Positions 54,603 to 61,112 of a stretch of 64,000 nucleotides of DNA are shown in pieces (position 1 is the first letter of the stretch; every line of letters starts with the position of its first letter). The notes beneath the pieces are model-generated. The model was not told where the DNA came from. It saw only the letters and a list, made by a program, of their open reading frames with translations, and made no database searches. The DNA is from Methanobacterium bryantii. Its GTDB lineage: Archaea; Methanobacteriota; Methanobacteria; Methanobacteriales; Methanobacteriaceae. Location: positions 1 to 64,000 of the forward strand of contig NZ_LMVM01000001.1 of NCBI RefSeq assembly GCF_002287175.1. The letters are read 5' to 3'. The position numbers and the translations under genes are program-made.

Positions 54603-55045
54603 TTGATTCCTCCGAATGTAGATACTTGCCTGAAATAATGTTGCATTTTTTGGATGCAACTCTTTATCTTACTTTAATACTATTAACGTATTAACTATTA
54701 AATTTTTTTAATTTTGTATGAATTGAATTTTTAGCATTTAATACACAATTAGTCATTTCATTAAAAAATTAATAGTCTAAATTTCAGTCTAATTTTTATT
54801 TAAATAGCTTAATAATGCTTTTATTTAAAAATATCATATTTATGTATTTAACTAGACTTAATAAATAAATAATATACAAAAATACTTTGATTAAGCTTTA
54901 GATTTTCAAGAATGAAAATATGAATATGTGCTTAACTGCTGAAGTTTCTATTAACATCTTACGTTGGACATTATGGGATGTGTAATACATTATCACATTA
55001 ATATTTATATAGAACATCATAATATGAATAGAGGAGGCATTATTA
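54603..55045. promoter_or_regulatory. divergent promoter region of cassette 1 and MarR gene
   Basis: Dyads seen: GTTGCAT-N7-ATGCAAC at 54640-54660 and TTAATAC-N7-GTATTAA at 54674-54694, both 7+7+7 and upstream of the permease; and an imperfect dyad GTGTAAT...ATTATCAC at 54979-54995, just before the TATA-like TATTTATATAG and the GAGGAGG ribosome binding site of the MarR gene. These could be operators for the local regulators. No other gene seen. Confidence 0.45.
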
Positions 55046-55507
55046 ATGGATGAGGAAAAATTAGGAGAAATGTTGGATAATTTATTTTTGTTATACCAGC
55101 TTTTTCAAAAAAACGTTTTGAAGTATAAAACCAGCAGTGGGCGTATAAAAATGTCATTTGCCCATTATTTAACATTGATAATATTGAAAGAAAGGGGAGA
55201 ACTATCCATATCTGAAATTGGAAATTTAATTGGAATGAAAAAACAAAATATGACATATTTGACCAATAAGCTTGTTGAAGATGGGTTGATCCAGAGATTG
55301 CATGATATGAGCGATCGGAGGGTAATTAAAATTGCCCTTACAGGTAAAGGTGATGAATATCTGGATAAATGGCGTAAAAATAAAATTGAAGAAACGAAAG
55401 AAGATTTTTCGTTTTACAATGATAAAGATATGAATGAAATTTGCAGATCAATTGAAAATATCAAGCAGGTATTCTTAAGAATAGATAATGGAAGAAAAAA
55501 TTTTTAA
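55046..55507 (+). CDS. MarR family transcriptional regulator
   Basis: Winged-helix regulator, 153 residues. Order: N-terminal dimerisation helices, MSFAHYLTLIILKERGELSISEIGNLI (helix-turn-helix start), MKKQNMTYLTNKLVEDGLI (recognition helix), the DMSDRRVIKIALTGKGDEYL wing, and a C-terminal dimer helix. GAGGAGG lies nine bases before the ATG. It is divergent from cassette 1 and points toward the small-peptide genes 500 bases downstream, so I infer control of one or both; MarR proteins often answer to small ligands or membrane stress. Confidence 0.92.
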   Translation: MDEEKLGEMLDNLFLLYQLFQKNVLKYKTSSGRIKMSFAHYLTLIILKERGELSISEIGNLIGMKKQNMTYLTNKLVEDGLIQRLHDMSDRRVIKIALTGKGDEYLDKWRKNKIEETKEDFSFYNDKDMNEICRSIENIKQVFLRIDNGRKNF

Positions 55508-56021
55508 GTGTCTGCAAGCAGTAAGTCAAGCCTAAAATTTTTAATTTTACTGCAGAAGTTTAGTTAAGATAGTAAATCATTCTTTAAATATCATGAAGTA
55601 TGTTTTACTACCTAACTGGACTGATATACTTTTAGCTAACATGTGATAGAGCTTTCTATTTCATGTTTTAAATCAACTTTATTTTTTAATAGGAAATTTT
55701 GCCTTTTTGACGTGATATTTTATTTTTAGATTTTTTATAATTTAAGGGATCCTTATTGAAAAGTTGCAAATTTTAAAATAGTACTGGTGTAGTCATAATG
55801 AACAATAGAACGTATATTCATTTGTATGCCCTCTCATAGGTATGAATTTGAAATTATATAAATAAAAACGAGTTAATAACTCTATTTAACCTTTTATAAA
55901 TCCTAATAATTCCATGATTTGACTCATTGTAATTTTGAATAGTCAAATATTAATACTTAAACAATGTTTATTAGGAATGTGTTAAATAAAATCAAATACG
56001 GATTTATAGGAGGTGAAAAAT
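55508..56021. promoter_or_regulatory. regulatory region before the peptide genes
   Basis: Gene-free. It shows a weak terminator-like pair GCAGTAA/TTACTGC (55522-55552), a strong hairpin AACATG-TG-ATAGA-GCTT-TCTAT-TT-CATGTT at 55638-55667, and a dyad ATTTGACT (55917-55924)/AGTCAAAT (55941-55948) overlapping a TATA-like AAATATTAATAC. The dyad lies just upstream of the presumed transcript start of the first peptide gene and is the best operator candidate here. Confidence 0.45.
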
Positions 56022-56108
56022 ATGTTGGAAGCTTTATTGGCTTTATTAAGCCCTGTTATATCATTAGTAGGCGGGCTAGTAAGTCCTTTATTAGGACTTA
56101 TATTATAG
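56022..56108 (+). CDS. small hydrophobic peptide 1 (28 residues)
   Basis: ATG 56022 to TAG 56106-56108, with GGAGGTGA at 56009-56016, a perfect match to the archaeal 16S anti-Shine-Dalgarno at good spacing. The product, beginning MLEALLALLSPVISLVGG and ending LVSPLLGLIL, is nearly all Leu, Val, Ile, Gly, Ser, Pro and Ala, with one Glu and no basic residue. It could span or lie in a membrane. The motif SPVISLVGG recurs loosely in peptide 4. First of four small genes. No known family matched; a role as secreted, membrane-active or signalling peptide is inference. Confidence 0.8.
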   Translation: MLEALLALLSPVISLVGGLVSPLLGLIL

Positions 56109-56134
56109 TATTTGAGGCGTAATGGAGTCTTTAT

Positions 56135-56179
56135 GGGGTGGAAAGTGTGATAAAACATTTTATCAGACTTGTTACACCC
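56135..56179 (+). other. stem-loop between peptide genes 1 and 2
   Basis: GGGGTG...ACACCC on the outside encloses AAGTGTGATAAA/TTTATCAGACTT with one mismatch. It could end the first message, or hold the expression of genes 2-4 below gene 1. Confidence 0.55.
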
Positions 56180-56247
56180 TTTATGTTTAATAAAGATTTA
56201 TTACAGGCACTGCTAGTTATTTTAATACTGTGAAGTATTAAAACTAG

Positions 56248-56343
56248 TTTAAAGGAGGTGAAAAGCATGATAGAAACCTGTGGCTTTTTATACCAGCTAT
56301 TAGATTTATTAGGAGGTTTGTTAGGTTCCCTTTTAGGTATTTT
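56248..56343 (+). repeat. peptide gene repeat unit, copy 1
   Basis: The stretch with ribosome binding site and 5' part of peptide gene 2 is repeated, mostly identical, 128 bases on at 56376. The longest identical run covers the bases coding GFLYQLLDLLGG. Confidence 0.65.
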
Positions 56344-56350
56344 ATTTTAG
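56267..56350 (+). CDS. small hydrophobic peptide 2 (27 residues)
   Basis: ATG 56267 to TAG 56348-56350, preceded by AAAGGAGGTGA at 56251-56261. The peptide has an acidic start with Cys (MIETC), then GFLYQLLDLLGGLL and a Gly/Leu end (GSLLGILF). It shares CGFLYQLLDLLGGLL exactly with peptide 3. Net charge is negative, no Lys, Arg or His. One Cys would allow a disulfide dimer or a thioether. Family unknown; similar in composition to other very small membrane-active peptides. Confidence 0.8.
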   Translation: MIETCGFLYQLLDLLGGLLGSLLGILF

Positions 56351-56375
56351 TGCCATCAGCGTAATATAAAATTAA

Positions 56376-56471
56376 TTTAAAGGAGGTGAGAAATATGGTA
56401 GACTGCTGTGGCTTTTTATACCAGCTATTAGATTTATTAGGAGGTTTATTACAGTCCTTAGTGTGTTTGTT
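56376..56471 (+). repeat. peptide gene repeat unit, copy 2
   Basis: Second copy of the unit at 56248, covering the ribosome binding site and most of peptide gene 3. The main differences are in codons 2-5 and the last third. Confidence 0.65.
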
Positions 56472-56478
56472 ATTTTAA
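56395..56478 (+). CDS. small hydrophobic peptide 3 (27 residues)
   Basis: ATG 56395 to TAA 56476-56478, preceded by AAAGGAGGTGA at 56379-56389. The start MVDCC has two adjacent Cys, then GFLYQLLDLLGGLL as in peptide 2, and the end QSLVCLLF with a third Cys. No basic residue. The paralogue of peptide 2 differs mainly at both ends, as if the core is constrained and the ends free. Conserved length and reading frame of the two copies argue strongly that both are translated. Confidence 0.8.
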   Translation: MVDCCGFLYQLLDLLGGLLQSLVCLLF

Positions 56479-56519
56479 TACTGTAATCGTGTTATAGTCC
56501 TTTTAACGGGGTTAAAAAT

Positions 56520-56576
56520 ATGTTAATGAGTTTGCTGGATTTATTAGGGCCAGTCATATCTTCAGTAAGTATTTAG
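56520..56576 (+). CDS. small hydrophobic peptide 4 (18 residues)
   Basis: ATG 56520 to TAG 56574-56576. The upstream ribosome binding site (ACGGGG) is weaker than in the three before. The peptide MLMSLLDLLGPVISSVSI joins LLDLLG, as in peptides 2 and 3, to PVISSVS, as in peptide 1 (PVISLVG). It may be a shorter family member or a decayed copy. Last of the four before a strong stem-loop. Confidence 0.6.
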   Translation: MLMSLLDLLGPVISSVSI

Positions 56577-56997
56577 TAACTTCAATATAGGATTGGTGCT
56601 ATAACATGTTTTAATGTATAATAATAGGCCTATCCCATACAAATTTCCACTCATCATAACACATTTTCTTTAAAGGAATATCTGGCAATGGGATAGGCCT
56701 ATATTCCTTTAATTACTTTTTTAAATAATAATTTTTAATATAATTATAAATTAATTAAAATCGCTCATGTTGGGAGTATTTTGCATACTATTATGTAATT
56801 TGATTAAATAAATGGAATTTTTAAAACAAGTTCAAATTTAAATTAACCCAAACATGTTAATGAAGTATAACATGCACATTAGAAAAATTCATATGGGCGA
56901 TTAATTAAGTAAAAGATACTGATCTTAAATTCAATACGTTTTTTAACTGGTTAAAAATAAAATTTAAATGAAAATTTATTAGTCAAAAAGAAATTAA
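56577..56997. other. convergent spacer between peptide genes and cassette 2
   Basis: No gene is seen. The stem-loop at 56624-56702 is the only marked structure; the rest is AT-rich. Confidence 0.4.
56624..56702 (+). other. 15-bp stem-loop after the peptide genes
   Basis: ATAGGCCTATCCCAT at 56624-56638 is a perfect inverted copy of 56688-56702, with a 49-base loop. It stands 47 bases after peptide gene 4. It could be the message end, a small RNA, or the ends of a tiny vanished insertion. The stem itself contains the palindrome ATAGGCCTAT. Confidence 0.6.
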
Positions 56998-57657
56998 TTA
57001 ACGGAGTATGTTGCCGTCCTGCATTTTGATTACCCTGTCTGCATATTCTGCACATAGTGGATCATGTGTTACCTCTACAATTGTTAACCCGTCATTTTGA
57101 TTTAATTCTTGAAGTAATTCCATTATTATCATTGTATTTTGAGTATCCAGTTCTCCTGTTGGTTCATCGGCAAGTAAAAGTGATGGATCATTTGCAAGGG
57201 CACGTGCAATGGAAACCCTCTGTTGTTCCCCACCTGAAAGCTGTGTATGATAACGGTCATATTTGTCGGATAATCCTACTTTGTCAAGGAGTTTTTTTGC
57301 TTTTTCGGAATCTGGTGAAATCATGGGCAGCATAACATTTTCTAATGCTGTAAGCTGCTGCATTAAATTGAACCGCTGGAATACAAATCCTATGTTAGCT
57401 CTCCGGATTTTTGCCTGTTCTTTTAATGAATACTCTTTGATATTTTTCCCGTTCATTAAAACAGCTCCCTTTGTGGGTGTATCGAGTATTCCTGCAAGGT
57501 GGAGCAGTGTTGATTTTCCAGATCCAGAAGGCCCCATTAACGCTGTAAAAGTTCCTTCATTTATAATTAAATTAACACCTTTAAGCGCCATTACTTCTTC
57601 TGTTCCCATTTGATACGTTTTCCAGACATGATTAAATACCAGTACATCGTTATTCAT
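56998..57657 (-). CDS. ABC exporter ATPase, cassette 2
   Basis: MacB/LolD-type ATPase, 219 residues, closely related to that of cassette 1. GPSGSGKSTLLHLAG, FVFQRFNLMQQ, LSGGEQQRVSIARAL, LLLADEPTGELD and the switch His (VEVTHDP) are complete. The start ATG 57657 and the 8-base overlap with the permease are as in cassette 1. Convergent with the peptide genes and ends only about 420 bases from them. Confidence 0.94.
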   Translation of the reverse strand: MNNDVLVFNHVWKTYQMGTEEVMALKGVNLIINEGTFTALMGPSGSGKSTLLHLAGILDTPTKGAVLMNGKNIKEYSLKEQAKIRRANIGFVFQRFNLMQQLTALENVMLPMISPDSEKAKKLLDKVGLSDKYDRYHTQLSGGEQQRVSIARALANDPSLLLADEPTGELDTQNTMIIMELLQELNQNDGLTIVEVTHDPLCAEYADRVIKMQDGNILR

Positions 57658-58741
57658 ATCGCAGTGCCTCCACAACGTTTAGTTTAGATGCCCTCCATGC
57701 GGGATATAATCCTGCTAAAACACTTAAAATTGTAGCACCTACGATTACACCTGCAACTAACCACAAGGGCAGCATTTGGGTAAAGCTCATATTTTCTAGA
57801 CCTAACTGGGGCCCATATAACATAATTCCCATTTCCATTAAAATGGCAGCTGCAATTATGCCTATTACTGAAGCCATAAATCCCAATAAACCCGCTTCTG
57901 TAAGAATACTTCCCAGTATTTCTCTGTTTGTAAAGCCTATTGCTTTAAGTACTCCAATTTCTCTTGTCCTCTCAGAAACATTAACTAACATGATGTTTAC
58001 AATGCTTATAACACCCACCAGTAACGCAACGCTGGCTATGGCACTTACAAAGAGAGTTACTGTTTGCATTATATTATCTATCTGTTGTGTGTAGTCATTT
58101 TTTGTGAATGCACTCGTACCATTTATAGAACTTTCTATTTCTTTTTTAACAGTATCTGGATCGCCTTTAGTATTTGCAGAAATAGTAGATACATTGTTAT
58201 GGCTCATATCAAGAGCTTTATCTATGTTTATGAATACAAGCCCTATTCCGAACCCTCCTTCGTTGGTTGTCCCAGTTACTGTTAATTTATGATCTTTAAT
58301 GGTTATATTACTTCCAATTTTATAATTAAAATCATCAGCAAGCGATTTACTGATAACAACGCCTGGTGTACCGTTAATTTTTATCTGATTCCAGTCGCTG
58401 ATTCCTTCAACAACTATCTGCATGTTGTTTAATTCGCTGTAGAATTGTGATTCTTTTTTAATATCATAAAGTTGAGGCATGTTCTCTATTTTGGAAACTG
58501 CAGCAGAGTTTAGAAATGTGTCACCGGTAGATCCTGTGATTCCTGATCCACCGGAGCTGTTTACTATCGTAATATCTCCCATAAGTGATTCAGTTTCCTC
58601 TTTCATGTAGGATGTCATCCCTGTACCAATACCCATGAGGACTACTAGGGCAGTAACGCCTATAATCACACCCAGCATAGTTAGGGCGCTTCTAAGTTTT
58701 CTTCTTTTAAAATTTTTAAAAGATAGTTTATAAATGCTCAT
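57650..58741 (-). CDS. ABC exporter permease, cassette 2
   Basis: MacB/FtsX permease of 363 residues. N-terminal helix ALTMLGVIIGVTALVVLMG, outer domain (about 45-230), three C-terminal helices, NVSERTREIGVLKAIGF and the end RASKLNVVEALRYE. Differs from cassette 1 mainly in the outer domain, where substrate or partner is met, while the last helices and DNA around the stop are almost identical. GGAGG six bases upstream sets ATG 58741. The XRE gene lies 90 bases upstream on the same strand. Confidence 0.92.
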   Translation of the reverse strand: MSIYKLSFKNFKRRKLRSALTMLGVIIGVTALVVLMGIGTGMTSYMKEETESLMGDITIVNSSGGSGITGSTGDTFLNSAAVSKIENMPQLYDIKKESQFYSELNNMQIVVEGISDWNQIKINGTPGVVISKSLADDFNYKIGSNITIKDHKLTVTGTTNEGGFGIGLVFINIDKALDMSHNNVSTISANTKGDPDTVKKEIESSINGTSAFTKNDYTQQIDNIMQTVTLFVSAIASVALLVGVISIVNIMLVNVSERTREIGVLKAIGFTNREILGSILTEAGLLGFMASVIGIIAAAILMEMGIMLYGPQLGLENMSFTQMLPLWLVAGVIVGATILSVLAGLYPAWRASKLNVVEALRYE

Positions 58742-58832
58742 TTGAAACCTCCAAACATACAATAAATTTAAGTAATGCATTTAATTATACAGATATTACA
58801 TTTTATTTAATAACTTATTACAAAATTAATTA

Positions 58833-59039
58833 TCATAGTTCTATGTCCTCCAGTTCGAATACTTCCTCAATGTATCCCCTTTTAAGAGCTTTAGTAATTC
58901 TGTAGGCTAAAATTAGAGAGGGGTTATACCTACCCTGTTCTAAAGCTATAATTGTCTGTCGTGTTACTTCAACAGCTTCTGCTAACTCCTCTTGAGTCAT
59001 TTTAAGTTCTTTTCTATATTCTTTAATTCTTGTTTTCAT
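58833..59039 (-). CDS. XRE family HTH regulator
   Basis: A 68-residue Cro/C1-type repressor with almost nothing beyond the helix-turn-helix: KEYRKELKMTQEELAEAVEVTRQTIIALEQGRYNPSL is broken here into KEYRKELKMTQEELAEAV and EVTRQTIIALEQGRYNPS. Such short forms usually sit next to small membrane proteins, as here. Its ATG overlaps the stop of a possible 33-codon leader frame. Likely controls the membrane genes upstream and perhaps cassette 2. Confidence 0.9.
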   Translation of the reverse strand: MKTRIKEYRKELKMTQEELAEAVEVTRQTIIALEQGRYNPSLILAYRITKALKRGYIEEVFELEDIEL

Positions 59040-59137
59040 AGGTGTTCTTCCATGAAATTGTATACAGGCACAAAAACACGCAGATGATTAAAATAATATG
59101 TTTGGAGGTTTCTGCCGAATTTATGCTGTACTGACAT
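59036..59137 (-). CDS. possible 33-residue leader frame before the XRE gene
   Basis: A frame from ATG 59137 to TGA (59036-59038) ends in an ATGA overlap with the XRE start. GGTG lies eight bases before its ATG. Product MSVQHKFGRNLQTYYF followed by a basic, aromatic middle and MEEHL end; it looks like no known protein. It could be a coupled leader or chance. Confidence 0.3.
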   Translation of the reverse strand: MSVQHKFGRNLQTYYFNHLRVFVPVYNFMEEHL

Positions 59138-59161
59138 ATGTAAAGCACCATTATAAAAAAA

Positions 59162-59500
59162 TTATTTTCTAATCCTTTCTTCCTGGAAGTTGTAAAAGAA
59201 ATAAGAAAGTACACAGATTATTATACTGCCTGAAAAAAGCAGAGTGAATGCTTGTGGAAAGTAAGACATATCTTTAGTCATGCTTATGTAAATTAAGGAT
59301 ATCGCACCTGCAAATATAACATAAAGAAATGTATTTCGGGTTGCCAGTCCAACATTTGCCTGCAACCTTTCATCATTTTCACCGTAAATTGTGAAATAGA
59401 CCACAAATGCTGCAAAGCCTGCAAATGCAATATTTCCAGTTACAAAATACAGCAAACTCAGCGGGCTCAAAAATCCTAAGTACCATAATGCGTTTTTCAT
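59162..59500 (-). CDS. small membrane protein, DUF3796-like
   Basis: A 112-residue protein with four hydrophobic helices. The first two (YLGFLSPLSLLYFVTG and IAFAGFAAFVVYFTIYG), then the polar GENDERLQANVGLATRN loop and two more helices, match the DUF3796 layout of bacterial small membrane proteins found beside short XRE regulators. Function is unknown. It follows the 136-residue gene by one base and precedes the XRE gene, clearly one unit. Confidence 0.7.
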   Translation of the reverse strand: MKNALWYLGFLSPLSLLYFVTGNIAFAGFAAFVVYFTIYGENDERLQANVGLATRNTFLYVIFAGAISLIYISMTKDMSYFPQAFTLLFSGSIIICVLSYFFYNFQEERIRK

Positions 59501-59501
59501 T

Positions 59502-59912
59502 TTAATTCTCCTTTTCCAGTTTATGTCTGGTTAAAATATTTGTTAAGGCACCTACCAGTGTAATTGATACAATTAAGATGCTTATATTATTTTTCATGTT
59601 GGTGTAGTCAAGAATAATGGCAGTTATGATCATCGTTATTATAATGGCCCATGCCATATTTCTCATGGCAATGGAATAATGGGCCTTTCCCCTTTCATCC
59701 ATTGATTTGTAAGATGCCCTTATCATGTCCATAAACAAAAATAAAAACACAGCCGTAATTATTATACTGATTATCATATCTTGAGGCATCATTATTCCAG
59801 TAAAAAGCACTGAAATTGTAACTATAAAGTAGATCCATCCATGCCATGTCATTCCATAGCTGTAAAAAGGTTTATTTCTCCGATTATACCATTCAGATTT
59901 TGCAATCACCAT
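59502..59912 (-). CDS. small membrane protein B, paralogue of the next
   Basis: A 136-residue protein with four hydrophobic helices, similar along its length to the neighbour at 59953-60399: both begin VIAK(S/P)EWxxRR, place an acidic loop (KSMDERGKAHYSIAMRNMAWA) after the second helix and end in NxxTxHKLEK(E/D). ATG 59912 was chosen because GGTGA lies six bases upstream. Family function unknown; a transport or immunity helper is possible. Confidence 0.72.
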   Translation of the reverse strand: MVIAKSEWYNRRNKPFYSYGMTWHGWIYFIVTISVLFTGIMMPQDMIISIIITAVFLFLFMDMIRASYKSMDERGKAHYSIAMRNMAWAIIITMIITAIILDYTNMKNNISILIVSITLVGALTNILTRHKLEKEN

Positions 59913-59952
59913 TTTTTTCACCATGTTACATTATTTGTAAATATGCATTATT

Positions 59953-60399
59953 TTAATCATCTTTTTCTAGTTTGTAGTTTGTAACTGACTTTATCACTGC
60001 CCCAAAAACTAAAGCAGCTATTAAAAAGGGATCTACGTAAATTTTCTGCTGGAGCGCATTGTAAACTAATTCAATAAAAATTCCAATTGATATAATCACT
60101 ATCATGCCCCAAGCTGCATTGCGCTCAGCCACAGCTTCATGAATATAATCTCTTTCATCTTTTTTGATATTCCACATCACATCTAACATGTCTACAAGTA
60201 AAAAAGCTAACCAAAATCCAGTAAGAACTAATCTAGTTTCTGTAGATAGGTTAGGGATAAGCTGCAGTGCAATTAACAGTGAGAATATAACTACGAGGTA
60301 TGCTGCCCCTTGCCATGTTTTAATGCTTAAACCCCATCCGGTGTATTTTCTTCTCTCGAACCATTCTGGTTTTGCAATTATCACAGTATCACCATCCAT
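59953..60399 (-). CDS. small membrane protein A
   Basis: A 148-residue membrane protein with four hydrophobic helices (VFSLLIALQLI class), an acidic loop (KKDERDYIHEAVAERNAAWGM) and the end SVTNYKLEKDD. It is a tandem paralogue of the gene at 59502-59912. ATG 60399 is used here; GTG 60384, with GGTGA before it, would give a start aligned with the paralogue (VIIAKPEW) and may be right. It follows ATPase 3 by 44 bases. Confidence 0.7.
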   Translation of the reverse strand: MDGDTVIIAKPEWFERRKYTGWGLSIKTWQGAAYLVVIFSLLIALQLIPNLSTETRLVLTGFWLAFLLVDMLDVMWNIKKDERDYIHEAVAERNAAWGMIVIISIGIFIELVYNALQQKIYVDPFLIAALVFGAVIKSVTNYKLEKDD

Positions 60400-60443
60400 T
60401 TTTTTTACTTTTAAAACTGGTAATATGGGTTTTAAACCCAAAA

Positions 60444-61112
60444 TTACCATCCTAAATCCAGAATGTCTCCATCCTGCATTTTAATCACTTCCTCTACGAA
60501 TTCTGCAGCGAGAGGATTGTGGGTTACTATTATAATAGTTAATCCCTTTTCTTGATTTAGATCTTTTAGTAATCCCATTATTTTCCGTGTATTTACTGTG
60601 TCGAGTTCTCCTGTAGGCTCATCGGCAAGTAAGATAGATGGATCATTGGCTAAAGCTCTGGCAATTGCCACCCTCTGCTGTTCTCCGCCTGAAAGCTGCG
60701 TCTGATAACGGTCGTACTTGTCTGATAATCCTACTTTGTCAAGGAGTTTTTTTGCTTTTCCTGAGTCCTGTGAGATCATGGGCAGCATAACATTTTCTAA
60801 CGCTGTAAGCTGTGGCATTAAGTTATAACGCTGAAATATGAACCCAATATTTTTTCTTCTAAGTTCGGCCTGTTCATTCCCTTTATACTCTTTAATATTT
60901 TTTCCATTTAGTAAAACAGTTCCTTTACTGGGTGTATCGAGTATTCCTGCCAGGTGGAGCAGTGTTGATTTTCCGGATCCAGAAGGCCCCATTATGGCGA
61001 TAAATGAACCTTTATTTACTGTTAGGTTTATACCGCGGAGTGCCTGTATATTTTCGGTTCCCATTTTGTATGTTTTCCACACGTCATTAAATTCCAGCAC
61101 TTTGTTATTCAT
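60444..61112 (-). CDS. ABC exporter ATPase, cassette 3
   Basis: MacB/LolD-type ATPase, 222 residues. GPSGSGKSTLLHLAG, FIFQRYNLMPQ, LSGGEQQRVAIARAL, ILLADEPTGELD and IVTHNP are intact. ATG 61112 overlaps the permease stop by 8 bases as in the other two. It is more different from cassettes 1 and 2 than they are from each other, but shares a long near-identical block around the SDKY region. Confidence 0.94.
   Translation of the reverse strand: MNNKVLEFNDVWKTYKMGTENIQALRGINLTVNKGSFIAIMGPSGSGKSTLLHLAGILDTPSKGTVLLNGKNIKEYKGNEQAELRRKNIGFIFQRYNLMPQLTALENVMLPMISQDSGKAKKLLDKVGLSDKYDRYQTQLSGGEQQRVAIARALANDPSILLADEPTGELDTVNTRKIMGLLKDLNQEKGLTIIIVTHNPLAAEFVEEVIKMQDGDILDLGW

Noticed and set aside
56306..56320. 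GGAGGT inside the coding part of peptide genes 2 and 3 as an internal ribosome binding site
   Set aside because: No start codon follows at suitable distance; the bases are explained by the Leu-Gly-Gly codons.
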